Positions 10,714-23,385 of a stretch of 64,000 bases of DNA are shown piece after piece; the stretch's first letter is position 1, and every line of letters begins with the position of its first letter. The notes beneath the pieces are model-generated. The model was given only the letters and a program-made list of their open reading frames with translations, was not told where the DNA came from and searched no databases. Position numbers and translations under genes: made by a program. Where the stretch lies: NCBI GenBank assembly GCA_009809945.1, contig WTPW01001144.1, forward strand, positions 77,072 to 141,071, read 5' to 3'. This DNA comes from Gigaspora margarita. Taxonomy: Eukaryota > Glomeromycota > Glomeromycetes > Diversisporales > Gigasporaceae.

Positions 10714-11280
10714 TCTACTGCAAATTATTAAGCTCATGTTTACATATAAGGACATGCAAAGCTAGATATTCAGTTTGTATAACATGAAATTAGAAAATTT
10801 TAGATTTTTTTTCAAAACTATCGGGTAAGTCTATGCAAAGCTAAATTTTTATTTAGCATTACCCCCCACCAAATTTTTTTAAAAAAACTCTCAAATTTTG
10901 TTTTTTTAGTCCCAATTCTTTTAATAGTATTTATTTTAATAATATTTAATGAATATAGTTCAAAACAATCAATATTAATTATCATATATTAGTAAGCATT
11001 AAATCAAAAAATGGATAGAGGGATATCAGAACATTTTGGTATTATTTAATATAGTATAAACACATTTTAACATAATTGAACTGGACTGGACATTGGACAT
11101 ATACTTGAACATAGTCCATGTTCAATATGTTTAACAATTTACTAAAATTTTTAAAATGCAGGGCAGCAGAAATTTTCTAAGGTATGATAATAATCTAATA
11201 ATGTTGTTAACTAACAATAAAAACTAGCTTTCAGAGCCCAGGCTTTGCCCCAGAAATAGGGTTTTGATTTTTGACTTTTA
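10712..11280. other. No gene; fragment of a dispersed hAT-like repeat
   Basis: About 100 bp at 11060-11163 (GAACTGGACTGGACATTGGA and what follows) is nearly identical to 26120-26215 inside the hAT-like element at 26089. The rest shows no coding or repeat structure. Confidence 0.5.
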
Positions 11281-11525
11281 GAACATGAAAAGTTGATTTT
11301 TCATTTTGCATTATCCACTAACTCATTTTTTTCATTTTTCAATATATATATATATATATTTTTTTTAGATCCAACTGTACCGATTGTTCAATTTTTGACA
11401 CATATTTTTTCTACTCTTCTCATCCAGTATTATCTAATGAAGACCTAAATTTCCTAGCAGGACTACAAAAAAATATAACTGCTTTGCAAAAATAAAACAT
11501 TAAGCTTGTATAGCCTTACAGTTAC

Positions 11526-13190
11526 TGGCAATTAAAAAAAAGGAAAATTAACAAATAAGGGCCCAAAAATAAAAATAATTACAAATAGAGGCCCAAAATA
11601 AAAATAATTACAGATAGAAACAAATAAGGGCCCAAAATAATAATTTTGTACTTAAAGATTCTAAAACGAATAAGTAAACCTTCTTTGGCTAGGGTGTAGC
11701 ACCTTAGAGAAGTGGTCAAGATATCACCTCCAAGCAGCAGATTGACAGTTCAAATTCCACTAGCAACATTTTGGAGTTAAATCTGTGTTCGGTAATTGTG
11801 GCTTATAATTAGTTGGGCGCAAAACCTGTAACCTTGGTTCTACTATCTTGAATGGGAACTTATAGGTGCAATGGTGTTGTACTATATTGCAAATCCAGGG
11901 AACTAAAAAAACCTACAAGAACCCATTTGGCAAGACTCGAGTTAGAAGGTAGTAAAAATCAGTTCTTACAGTATATGCCAAAGAAGGTGGTACTATAATC
12001 AGAATGAGCCTAATGAGGGCAGGTAGCCTTTGGTTACCAAACCTGGGCAATAGTACATATATGGGACATGGAATTTGTTCTAGTAGGCATTATGTGCGAG
12101 AGTAAAGTAGCCCTTAGATCATTGATTATTTAAAAGGGTTGTGACCCTACAATATCTGCTTAATGTAGTAAATTGGGTAGTAATAGGAGGACTATGAACC
12201 AGAGGGTTTAAATAGACAATTTCTGTAGTTGGGTTGTAGGTATAGCAGCTAATATAGAATCTTCGGGTGGACTACTTGAATTAGGCATCAAAAGTGTATG
12301 TATGGCTAGTTGTATCGTCATTCATGTAACAAATATTATGCCACTATAACTCATAATAAAATCCTGGCTATACCACATGGTCTCTAAACTCTAAAAAAAA
12401 ATAAACCTTCTTTGGCTCCTAATCAGAAGTTGTAGAGCTCATTTTTCTGATTCTAATAGTAGTTAAATCATCAATGTTAGCCTAGTAATTGCCAAGATAC
12501 TTGAAAGAACATAAAGATTGGCAAATTTACTGTTATACAAACTATTTAACAAAGCAATAAAATACATTTTAAAAAATTGGCATTTTTTTGAGCCAAAGAA
12601 CAACTTTACTTAAGAGACAAAGCCAATTGTAATAATAAAATTCTGCATAAATTACAATTTTTGTTTGATAGCTTTTTTCTAACTTTATATTTGTTTCTTT
12701 AAATATATTTTAAAAAGTTTTTTTTATTATAGTAAAAAATTTTACTAAAAGATAATAAATTGCATCTTAAGAAACTAGCATTTTTTTGATCCAAAAAACA
12801 ACTTTACTCAAGAGTCCAAAGTCAATTGTAATTATAAAATTTTGCACAAATCACAATATTTATTTGACAGCATTTTTATAGTGCTTTGTATAATAGTAAA
12901 TTTGCTGATCTTTATGTTCTCTTCTTTGATTCCAAGTATCCTGGAATCCACTGGGCTGATTTTGATGATTTAACTACCATTAGAATTAGAAAAATGATCT
13001 CTACAACTTCAATTAGGAGCCAAAGAAGGTTTACTTATTAGTTTTAGGATCTTTAAATACAAAATTATTATTTTGGGCTCTTATTTGTAATAATTTTCAA
13101 ATATCAGGCCTCTATCTGTAATTATTTTTATTTTGGGCCCCTATTTGTAATTATTTTCATTTTTGGGCCCTTATTTATAAATCCCTCCAA
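11526..13190. mobile_element. Foldback element with about 400-bp arms, nested
   Basis: The left arm has repeated AATAAGGGCCCAAAAATAAA-type units; the right arm ends with the complementary GGGCCCTTATTT units. The arms include CCTTCTTTGGCTCC..., AATTGGCATTTTTTTGAGCC and their complements, with a centre near 12720. The left arm is split by a SINE (11691-12401). No coding. Confidence 0.7.
11691..12401 (+). mobile_element. tRNA-derived SINE with 16-bp TSD
   Basis: It begins with a tRNA-like head: an A-box-like TAGAGAAGTGG (about 11704) and a B-box-like AGTTCAAATTCC (about 11747). It ends in an A-rich tail. TAAACCTTCTTTGGCT flanks it exactly on both sides (11675-11690 and 12402-12417). A middle segment (GAGGGTTT...ATAGACAAT to GGCTAGTTGTATCGTCATT, about 12205-12325) is shared with the SINE at 46818-47448, whereas the 3' parts differ. 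Transcription would be by RNA polymerase III and mobilisation by a LINE. Confidence 0.75.
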
Positions 13191-13262
13191 AAAAATCCAA
13201 CTGACCAACCCATGTTTTCAGATTCCATAGAATACAAAATGAAAATTCAGCTTCACATGACC

Positions 13263-13969
13263 TGATCCAGAAAATTAACACTATCACAACACCAGAGAAA
13301 AAATTAAATAGCAAAAATAGAATAATTGACAGTTGAAATTAAAAATATTTTTTTTGATAAATTGGTTTAGCAGGTTATGCTAAATGAAAAATTAACTTTG
13401 TATGAACTTATGTATATATATATATTTTTAGGCTATGCTAGCAAGTAGTTATGCAGTTGACTTTATTATATTAAAAGTTTGCAGAATGCATGATAGAAAT
13501 AAGAATTAGTTAGAATGCAGAGGCATTCTGTAAAGGAAGCAACCGTAATTGCACCAGGAATCACATTAGGATTAGCCAGTTGGGTTATTTCCTGCCTGCT
13601 AAAGCAAGCCAGCTACAAGTAAAAGAAGGCAAGAAATAATAGAATCACATGAGTTCATTTATTGTGGTAGCAAAATTTACACTTCTGTTTTCTTCAGCAC
13701 TATAGCATTAACAGCTAGTTTTTTAGTATTCTGTATTTATATATACCTCTTATATACTCATTCTGTTTTTTACACCAGGCAATATGTCACTGCTATTGTT
13801 TTCACTTTCTGGCTAATTTTTTACTTATGTGTAATAGTCACCCTTTTTTGATCACATGATATTTATCACCTTGTATCAATGAAAAAACATTCACATTATA
13901 CAACAACTTTGTATATGTTTGTTTGGATCATGCTAACAAATAATTTAGACCAGATAGGAATTAGAATAT
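13263..13969. other. No gene seen
   Basis: AT-rich sequence without a supportable frame; a short TATATATA run near 13413. Confidence 0.45.
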
Positions 13970-15410
13970 TATGGTGCAGTTAAGTATTTTGGCTAATAAT
14001 ACTTGATGTATCAATTAGAATTAATTGGTAATTCGGATATGAAACAGAACAAATTTCAATAAATTTTTGTGCTATGTTTACTATATAATTTTTACTTTTT
14101 ATCAAATCTGCATTTCCAACAAGGTAAAATAATTTTTTTACTAAATAAATCTTATTTTTTATTTTGCAAAAGTATAAAGAGAGAAATTTTAATTATAATT
14201 TTAATTAATCTATCAAAATTAAGTTAATAGATTATAAACTACAAGTATTTTAATCTTTGTAATTATACGTTTTCTTATCATTTTTTTGGAAATACAGATT
14301 TTTTAGACAATAGTAAATTTTACTATAAGAAATTCCGATTCATATCTGAATTACCAATTAAATGATTTTGGTAACATTGGATTCATCACATCAAGACGAA
14401 TCGAAAGGTACCAAAATCATTCAGTTCTAATCACTAGATCATAAGATATCGTTAATTAAAAAATACAAGATAAAATATTAAATTATAATACAGGTGCCAA
14501 TTATGGTGCACATATTATTTTTCATGATCTATTGAGATCTTTTGATTAGAATTGAATAATTTTGATACCATTTGATTCATCTCATTGAGACGAATCGAAT
14601 AGTACCACAATCATGTGATTTTGGCCAGTATTTTTCGATATATCATAATTTAACCAAAATAAGCAGCACAAAGCAAATTTTAAAATTAACATAAAATAAT
14701 GAATAACTTTTGGTAGGACAGTCCATTTTTGATAATTTTACCACCAAAATGTTCGCCTTGAAGAGATAATTCCAACAAGTCCAAGCTTGCTAAAATCCAA
14801 TCACGAGATCATGGGATTGCTAAGATTTTTGTATTGTTTTTAATGAAAATTTAATTAGTTAAACTTATATATTTTCATCAAAACAATAATAAAACATTAA
14901 CGATCCTGTGACCCCGTAATTGGATTTTAGTTTGTTTGGGCTTGTTAGAATCGCCTCTTCAAGGCAGACATTTTGTAGTAAAAGTATCAAAAATGGACTG
15001 TTATACCAAGAGTTATTTATTATTTTATATTAATTTTAAAATTTGTTTTGCACAGCTTATTTGGTTAAATTATAATATCTTGAGAAGTATCAATCAGAAT
15101 CATATAATTTTGGTACCATTTGATTCATCTTGATGAGATAAGTTGAATAGTGCCAAAATTATATGATTCTAATTGATAGTTCACAAGATATTGCTTTACA
15201 CTACAATACTTTTATCACTATAATAGCTATATTTGCTTTAAATATTACCTTAATGGTAATATCTCTTAATCCATTGGTCAGAATTCTACAATTTTGGTAC
15301 CAATCAATTCATCTTACTGAGATGAATCAATTGGTACCAAAATTGTAGAACTCTGGTCAGTAAATCATAAGATATCAGTAGTGCACCATAATTGGTAGTG
15401 CACTATAATA
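13970..15410. repeat. Large foldback element containing four copies of a 55-bp hairpin
   Basis: Arms around a centre near 14860 are reverse complements for several hundred bp (for example GGTAGGACAGTCCATTTTTG with its partner near 14990, and the CAAGTCCAAGC...TCCAATCACG block with its partner near 14930). Within the arms, a hairpin built from TTTGGTACCATTTGATTCAT and its complement recurs at about 14366-14425, 14560-14612, 15108-15162 and 15292-15346. The left arm is interrupted by a MITE (14021-14361). Confidence 0.65.
14021..14361. mobile_element. MITE nested in the foldback element
   Basis: The terminal inverted repeat TTAATTGGTAATTCGGATAT pairs with the right end (CATATCTGAATTACCAATTAA). 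Removing it joins TCAATTAGAA to TGATTTTGGTAAC, restoring the repeat unit seen elsewhere in the host palindrome. Confidence 0.65.
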
Positions 15411-15525
15411 CCCATATCCACCTTATATTAAAGAGCAAGCACTATAAGCTGATCAGTGATTATAAATTCACCAACCTATTAAAAAAATTCAAAAAAAATA
15501 TTTTTAAAGATTTATACTGTTACTC

Positions 15526-15787
15526 ATATGGGCTTGGTGCTACAGAAAAGAGGGAAAATGACAAAATTTTGAAAATTAATTTTTTATATAAATTAATTTA
15601 GAATACAATTAGGATTATTTTTTACTTAAGACACAAAAGAATTTGTAATAATAAAATTTTGCAATATAGTTCTTCAAAATCTATAATTTCTTATAGCTTA
15701 TTATAAAATTTATAACATAAAAATTGATTTTCTGAAGATCTTTTTTTTGTTAATTTTCTCCCTTTTCTGTAGCACCAAGCCCATATA
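15526..15787. mobile_element. MITE, ATATGGGCTTGGTGCTACAG ends
   Basis: A terminal inverted repeat of at least 35 bp (ATATGGGCTTGGTGCTACAG on, through AGAGGGAAAATGACAAAA) pairs with the right end at 15750-15787. 262 bp, no coding. A TA dinucleotide duplication is possible but merges with the ends. Confidence 0.75.
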
Positions 15788-16011
15788 GATGCTATAGTGT
15801 TTTCTATACAATGGTAATATATATAGGGAACCTGTTTAGATAGGATAAATCAAATTCTACTATACATATGATTGTACTGGTCCTGTGCAGCATTGTATGT
15901 TGCACAGCTATCTTATTATATAGCTTAACCAACATAAGTATCTTTAAAATGATATTAAAAGTAGTATTTATTATCAAATAAGAGATGAACAAATCCTATT
16001 TATTTTTTAAT

Positions 16012-17807
16012 TACCGTATTTTTGCGAAATAACAGGCCAGGCATTATTTAGAAAATTGTGTCCCTTAAAAATAGCATATATGGTTTCGAAATAATGCTCT
16101 GGCGCGTCTCAAAATAATGCGCCCCTATATATAGTTGTTAAGGGGAATGACAAAAATCAGGTGATTTTTTAGGGGGGGAGGGCAGTAAAAAATGTTGAAA
16201 TTATATATAGGAACCTGACCAAATCTATATTAAAGAGGGGGGAAGGGGGGTAGGCCTCTAATAAAAAATAATCAGGTGATTAATGACACTGCCCTAAGTA
16301 TAAAGATCATTTATCATTAAATTTTTAGCGATCTAAATAGAATATATCTTTTCACAATTGAGAATTCTTGTTATACAAGATGCTACTATTTCAATTATTG
16401 GTCCATCACAATCAGTGATGTTAAATGACCTGGTCATTTGAAAAATTTTTAAATGACCTCAAATGACCCTGAAATGATCGGTCATTATAGGTCATTTGAA
16501 TTTTGGATCATTTGCAAATAACTCGTGACCAAATGACCATGGTCATTTGCAAATGAACGGGGTCATTTGAAGGTTATTTGGGTTATTAGTAGTGATATAG
16601 TGGTCAAAATCTATGTAAACTTGATGATTGATATACAATCGCCTGTTAATATGTTAGTACGATATGTATTAAGGGTAAGAATTGCTATAAATTTGCACAA
16701 TACCTGACATACTTTTGATATGTATCATAAACCTCATTATGTATATATGTTATGAGAGGCTAAATGAACCCTCTATATAAGTATCGCAACTATACATTAG
16801 TTAAAACTGACTAAAATTAACTAAACTACTCTAACAATAGTAAGGCTTCGATTGAGGCATGGATAGACTTGATCTGAGTAACTAGGGTCGAATAGAGCTC
16901 TAGATTATATCACGAGGCTCTAATATGAGGTCACGAGATTAAAATTGATGGTTAAGATTCTTAACGCATGTAATCACAGAGTTTTTGAAATCAATCACGG
17001 TAATTTAGCACAGGACAACCCAGCTTTTGTTTAAAAGTAAATATTACTTTCAAGAACCGTAGTAAATGGACTTAAAAGATTATAAATTGACCAAATCTTA
17101 GCATGAGTATTAAATATTTAATATTTTAAATTATTGTTGATTTCAAATTTCATAATTTAATCAAGTTTTAATTAATTGTTATTTCCACCAATAAAATTCA
17201 AATAACCCAATAGGTCATTTCATTCTTGAAATGACCCAATGACCGGTCATTGGTCATTTGAGTCATTTGGGTCATTTCAGGTCATTTAACATTGTTCTAT
17301 AGTACAGTATTTGACTCTTTCCTGACACTAAGCCAAACTATTTTCTGCTTAACCATGCTTTAAAATTCTTTTTACATTTGGTATAGTAATACAATGAATG
17401 AATTCAAGAGTTATTTACTATTTGCTAATGGTATGTCTAAATTAAGCTGAAGAATGCCAACTTAAAAAAAAAAAGAAACTTGATAATGATAAAAATTGTA
17501 ACCTGGAACTAATCCTATACAGTATGTATGTATTTATATTCACATATTTAGAATAGCGTTAAATTACAAAATACAAGTTTTATATACATCTACAACACAT
17601 ATTGCTTTATTTAGAAAATTGAGCTCAACGGAAAATTGATTTAGAATAATCAACTTTTGTATTAAAATAATGCCTTGCGTTATTTGGAAAATTGACTTGG
17701 CAAAAAATCAATATATTTCTCAAAATAATGCTCCAGCACGTACTCTAAATAACATGCCTATGCTCAAAATAATGTGCCGGTGTGCATTATTTCGCGAAAA
17801 TACAGTA
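16012..17807. mobile_element. TIR element with TACCGTATTTTTGCGAAATAA ends
   Basis: The left end (TACCGTATTTTTGCGAAATAA) and the right end (TTATTTCGCGAAAATACAGTA) are inverted. Subterminal regions on both sides hold repeated AAAATAATGC/ATTATTTxGAAAATTG words. An internal block (16410-17300) is a separate insertion. A second member lies at 58949-59931. No transposase frame. Confidence 0.65.
16410..17300. mobile_element. Nested element with AAATGACC repeat termini
   Basis: The left end CAGTGATGTTAAATGACC and the right end (GGTCATTTAACATTG) are inverted. Both subterminal zones (16410-16580 and 17205-17300) consist of many short GGTCATTTG/CAAATGACC palindromic words, a typical transposase-binding arrangement. 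The CAGTG-like terminus resembles hAT, but no 8-bp duplication was found. Confidence 0.55.
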
Positions 17808-18789
17808 AAATTCAAATACACTTCCTTATGAAAAAGGTAGTCTGTGTTTCTATGAGAGACATGGTTAAGTGTGAAATGGGCAGATGTCCAGGTTTGTACA
17901 TCTGTGATCTGTATTGGCACATTGAATTGGACAGTTTACCCAAACATTTTAAACCATAAATAGACCAGGTTTTGTTGCACTTTTCTAAGCCAAAACTTAT
18001 AGAATTTGTTACAGGTAATTACACATAATGTAATAAAATAAACTGTGCTTATATGTGCCATCCAATGCATGGATCAATACTGTAAGGCATAATATACATG
18101 CTATTCTGTTATGTTTTGGTTTGTGTTTTATGACTTCACATGCTACATGATACATGTCTATTCAGACAACTCTGTGCCAAATCATACCAAGACTCAGACC
18201 ACTTTTCTTATAGGGCTTATTTATTCTTATTTATTATAAATTATTTTATTGATAATTGATACTATACATCTTCTTATTTTATCAAAACAAGATTTACAAA
18301 TTTAATTCTGAAACCCTTACTTTTAATTTTAAAACCCCTAACTATATTAAATTATAAATTAAAAAATACAATAAAATTTACGGCCTTAATTTTAAAACTA
18401 TAATTATTGTTATTACAAATTACAAAAAATAGAATAAAATAAAACTTTCATTCAAATTTAAATTTGCATAATATTATAAAAGGGTTTCAAAATTAAAAAC
18501 AGAAAATTTAATTTTATTTTCTAATTTATAATTTAACATAATAAAAATGCTATTTAAAAAATTCTATTAATGTTCAAAATAGGCAACTTATTTGTTCATT
18601 CAATAATAATTAAGCAAAAGAATTTGAAAAAAATCAATTGAATTTGATCTTTTTTTTTGTATAAATTATAATACTAATCAAACTTTTTTAGTTGTACTAA
18701 TTCGAGGAGTTCATCAGTTTCTTTTTTAAGCCAATCGGTGGCTTTAGTTTTATTGAGTTAATCTGTGCATTTAGTTTTATTTAATACTA
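17808..18789. other. AT-rich, no gene supported
   Basis: Short frames near 17720-17959 overlap the end of the TIR element and show no family features. 18200-18650 is low-complexity A/T. Confidence 0.45.
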
Positions 18790-19300
18790 GCATAACAGGT
18801 AGTACTTTGTACTACCCCACTCCCATATTGTAGTGACATATAGTATAAATTGAAATTATTTGTAAAAAATAGTGTTTTTATCATGTATTAATATAATAAA
18901 TAAATTATTACAAAATTTACCACTATCCTAGTAACACACATTATGTAGTTAAGGATGTATTAGTTTGTATTAGAATTAGCACGAACTCTATTATATACAA
19001 TTAAAAAAATACTTTATTGCATAGGTCTTATATGACAACCCGTGCTTTTTTATTTACTTATTGGCACAGGATTGTTATATCAAACATCGTGCAATAAGAT
19101 AGTTATTATATGAGTATGTTGAATAACCTATTACACACATGAGTTCATATTTAAATCCCGTGCTTTCAGCATAGAATATGAAACTGTATATAACTGGGTT
19201 ATTTACTACATACCCATACAATAACTATAATATATAGAACTTGTTATTCTGTATCAAAATAACTATGATTTCATAGAACCCAAACATCTCTGACATATAT
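18790..19300. repeat. Diverged ~100-bp satellite, left outlier
   Basis: Contains satellite words such as CACTATCCTAGTAACACACATTATGTAGTTAAGG and TAGTTTGTATTAGAATTA spaced as in the better array at 28.4-29.1 kb. A foldback-like stretch (TACATACCCATACAATAAC) is shared with about 29555. Confidence 0.35.
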
Positions 19301-20140
19301 TATATTTTTTTTAGCAAATTGATTCAAATTTGATCTAAGGTCCAAATTTAAAATTTAGCAAATTGAAGTTAATTTTAAAAAGGGTCATAATTGAATATTT
19401 TGTTGAATTACTAAGATCTTATACATGTTATATTTTATTTTTAGCAATTTAGTCACATTTTGCAAAAATCATTGTAACAAGTTAAGTTGCACTATAATGA
19501 TCAATCTGGATATAACAAGTCATTAATGGCTATATAAAGTAAAGTGATAATTAATTATAATTAAAAATAAATAAAAGTAGTTGTAGCATATAATTGGGCT
19601 TTAGTATTAATAGCAACTTGGTACTTATACTGCATATGTATTATTATTATTATAAACAAATAATTATATAATGCAATTGCATATTAGTTAGTAATTCGCA
19701 TAATAATTGTAGTTAATATTATCTCTATGAGTTCTTGATCAAATTTAATAAAAAATCTTTTATTTGAAATCTATAGATTCGTATAATTAAAATAAAAAAT
19801 TTTTATCTAATTTGGTCAAGAACTCATGGAGATATCTTTGATGAAAGTTCTTGTAAACAATTTCAATGTAGCTTCTTTGTAATATTTTTTTTGCTTTTTC
19901 AAAATAACCTACTATTTGGTAATGATTTACAAGAAATTTACTATGCTAACTAAAAAAAAATTTATAATAAGACTTGTAGCATATATCATAGACTAATAGA
20001 ATCTCAAATTTTATGAAATAATATTAAAAACTCATGAAGATATTATCATTTTTGTAAATTTGGATGCATACATTTTTGCAAGTTTTCCCCTATATTCAAA
20101 TGCTTTCGAAAGCACTTTCTCAAAATGAAACCTCCAAAAC

Positions 20141-20176
20141 NNGANTAANTAAGTTNATATAATAGGTATNCNAGAN
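20141..20176. other. Ambiguous bases (N)
   Basis: Scattered N calls inside the foldback element, which suggests a difficult or collapsed repeat. Confidence 0.95.
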
Positions 20177-21192
20177 NNTTAAATTAAAATTTCATCAAAA
20201 ACGGATTAATATTGACGAAGTTATGATGATTTTTCAATTTGCTTCCAGATTCAAAATTTTCTAAAATTTTCAATTTTGATAAAAAAAGAAAAATTATCAT
20301 CACAGGCTAGATTTTTACAAGTTTAAATAAAACAAGTTACTGTGTACTAATAAAATCAATAGAGTATAGGTTAAAATTTTATTTCTAAAAATCAAGTTAT
20401 TTGGTTAAATATTCATTCTATAATAGCTATTTTTCATTTGGCACAGCTTCTTTATAATATACTTTTTGGAAATAGAAAAATCTTTTATTAAAGATATCCC
20501 TATGAGTTCTTGACCAAATTCAATGAAAATTTTTTTATTTGAATTCTATATATTTGTAGAATTCAAAAAAAAAGTTTTATCAGATTTGGTCAAGAACTTA
20601 TAGAGATATCTTTGATGAAAGATTTTTTCTATTTCCAAAAATATATATTACGTGCAAAAATTTAATCTAGTTGCAAATGAAAAATCTAATTATCTTCATC
20701 AATATTAATTTGTTTTTGATGAAATTTTAATTAAAGACTCTCGAATACCTATTATATCAACTTACTTAGTCACATTTTGGAGGTTTCATTTTGATAAAGT
20801 GCTTTTGGAAGCATTTGCATATAAGGAAAACTTGTGAAAATATATGCATTCAAATTTACAAAAATGTTAATATCTTCACGAGTTTTCAATATTTTTTCAT
20901 GAAAATTGAGATTTTATTAATCAATTATATGTTCTAAAGGTTTATTTAGTGCGCAGTAACTTGTTTCTTTTGAACTTGTGAAAATCTAGTCTGTGATGTG
21001 ATTTTTCTGTTTTTATCAAAATTGAAAATTTTAGAAAATACTGAATCTGGAAGCAAATTGAAAAATAATTATAACTTCGTCAATATTAATCTGTTTTTAA
21101 TAAAATTTTAATTAAAAACTCTTGAATATCTATTAAATCAACTTACTTAGTTACATTTTGGAGGTTTCATTTTGAGAAAGTGCTTACAGAAG

Positions 21193-21377
21193 TAGAGGTT
21201 GGAACTGAATTTAAATATTCGAGTTTATCACATCATAATTCGATTTTATCACATAAAAATTTGAGTTTATCACATCAATTATTAATAATTGATGTGATAA
21301 ACTCGAATTTTTATGTGATAAAATCGAATTATGATGTGATAAACTCGAATATTTAAATTCAGTTCCAACCTCTATAT
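21193..21377. mobile_element. 185-bp palindromic element with AGAAG duplication
   Basis: Near-perfect inverted repeat centred at about 21285, ends TAGAGGTTGGAACTGAATTT and complement, with four TTATCACAT words per arm region. AGAAG flanks both sides (21188-21192 and 21378-21382). The host foldback arm shows the uninterrupted site, since its other arm reads continuously through the equivalent position near 20120. Confidence 0.8.
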
Positions 21378-21829
21378 AGAAGCATTTGAATATAGATGAA
21401 AACTTGCAAAAATATATGCATCTGAATTTACAAAAACATTAATATCTTTACGAGTTTTCAATATTATTTTATAAAATTTGAGATTCTATTAGTCTATAAT
21501 ATGCACTACAAGTTCTGTTATAAAAATTTTTTAGTTAGTATAGTAAAATTTTTTGTAAATCATCAGCAAACAGTAGGTTATTTTGAAAAGGCAAAAAAAC
21601 ATATTACAAAGAAGCTATATTGAAATTGTTTACAGAAACTTTCATTAAAGATATCTTCACGGGTTCTTGACCAAATTTGATGAAAATTTTTTTATTTTAA
21701 TTCTATGAATTCAAATAAAAAAATTTTATTTACCTGATGCTAGATGTTATAATTTAGTTTTTAGCAAATTGCTATAAAATTTATATGTAATAATTCAACT
21801 TTTAGCAAATTTACTTGATTTTAGAAGTA

Positions 21830-22100
21830 GCAAAAATATCTAAATTCATACAGATCAGTTATGACCTATATGAGAGATGTTCAGGGTTCTATTTCTATTT
21901 TGAGTTATTATAAAAAATTCTAGTAAGTGCAGAATTTATGTGGTTGAGTTGCATTGAATACTACTATGAGAAATTCTAACTTAAAATTCTGGTGATACAC
22001 AGCATGTAACTAGTTTGCATTGAAATTATTGCAATTTCTTCTAAAAAATATTCTTATATATAACTTATTTATTTTGTTGATATGTAGTAAAGTAGAGCTA
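21830..22100. repeat. Diverged ~100-bp satellite segment
   Basis: About two units with TATGTGGTTGAGTTGCATTGAAT and TTCTGGTGATACACAGCATGTAAC words. Confidence 0.4.
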
Positions 22101-22289
22101 TATATTATAATATACTTAAGAATTGCTAATAGTAAAAAATTTTCATAAAAAGCATATCGACAATTGTTCAAAATATTTAACAAAATAATATAATATTAAA
22201 AATATTTAATAGCTCTTTCTGACAATCCCTTGTACCAAAAATTTCAAGAAGACCGATCTATGTAACATTACATTTCACATATAAAATAG

Positions 22290-23385
22290 TAAATTGGCTT
22301 TACCAAATAAAGCCTACAGTGAGAGGCACTTGTCATTTAGAGGTAAAGTTCATAGACTACCTGCTGACAAGCTTAGAGTTTATTACTTATTGTTAGTAGA
22401 CCTCTTGCTTGGACTATTGAGCAAAGAAGTAGTGAGCACTGACCTAGAGCTAAGTTTTGAGATTTGTTATTATGCTGAGTGTAACTTCTACTAACCTTTA
22501 CATTTGGTACTTATCTCTGGCCTTTTTCTCATTGCCTTTTAAAATTTTTAAAATTTTGCTAAAAAGTGGGGAATCTGGCTTACCTCCTCCAAAAGATCAG
22601 CAGTATTTACCTTTCTGAATTGGGATAATATCTACTAAATTGGATCAAGTTACAAGAGCATTTTGGATTCATCTAAATCAAACAATGAATAGCATGTGGG
22701 TATGTAGAAACTAAACAGAAATGAAATTTCTTCTGACGCATCCCAACACTAGCGTAGTTTTAGTTTTAGTGTATTATCTTTCTATCGCTTATTCTCTATA
22801 TATAAATATAGTATTTTGAAAAAGCAAAATACTTTACATAGTCTATATAATTTTAAACTAGTTCTTATAAACAAGATCGATTTTAGTTTCTTTTTTTTTT
22901 TGTTTTGTTTTGTCTATTCTCATTTAATATTTGATTGTAATTGGATTTCGTGTAGGTTTTTGTAGTATTACCTCCTTTTATATTTTCTTTTTTCTAAGAT
23001 ATTTGTTGTTCATATAGACTTGGATTTAATATTTCTTGTCCTAGAGGCTAGGTAAGAAAGAACAAGGGAAAGTTGGTAATGTTGACAAGCTATTCTGAAA
23101 TGTTAAAAGAAAAAAGAAAATAGGAAGACATTTTCTAGCTTGTTATAGAAAGAGAAGACCTTTTTATTCTGGCTTTAAGTAGCTAGACAAGCTATCTATT
23201 CCTATACCAATTTGCTATTGGAGTATTATAGCAGGCCACACTTATGTATTCAGGTACTTAGATACTGACTGAGATAGCAGGGTGATGCTAAACTTAAGTA
23301 TTAATTAGAGTTATATCGATGTATTAGTAAATGCAAACAGATTAATAAAGTATTAGCTTGGCTGCTTAAGTTGGAAAAAAAAATA
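22290..23385 (+). mobile_element. Possible 5'-truncated LINE-like 3' region
   Basis: This segment is less AT-biased than its surroundings, has T-rich pyrimidine stretches (22890-23000) and ends in an A-rich tail (GTTGGAAAAAAAAATAACATAAC, about 23370-23393). That looks like the 3' UTR of a non-LTR retrotransposon. No reverse transcriptase or endonuclease motif is readable; the frame at 22294-22494 (66 aa) is unrecognised. It could equally be a decayed single-copy transcript. Confidence 0.25.

Larger units (their letters stand above)
11281..13262. mobile_element. Diverged Harbinger-like element (relative of 3894-4295), interrupted
   Basis: The left part (AAAAGTTGATTTTTCATTTT, then a TA microsatellite, then GATCCAACTGTACCGATTGTTC) and the right part (CCCATGTTTTCAGATTCCATA, then the complementary end near 13262) match the two halves of the 402-bp element at 3894. 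They are separated by a 1.65-kb insertion (11526-13190). Confidence 0.6.
19721..21722. repeat. 2-kb foldback element with repeated internal hairpin
   Basis: A hairpin built on CTATGAGTTCTTGAxCAAATTT and its complement occurs at 19721-19836 and 20491-20614, and as a half-copy at 21645-21722. Between them, long inverted blocks pair 19840-20140 with 21180-21640 (GTGCTTTCGAAAGCATTTG and neighbours), while about 20180-20330 pairs with 20640-21180. The right end is truncated. It contains an assembly gap or ambiguous bases (20141-20176) and a nested palindrome (21193-21377). Confidence 0.65.

Noticed and set aside
21240-21340. TTATCACAT repeats as a CRISPR-like array
   Set aside because: They are the two arms of one palindrome with no spacers of constant length; the genome is eukaryotic.
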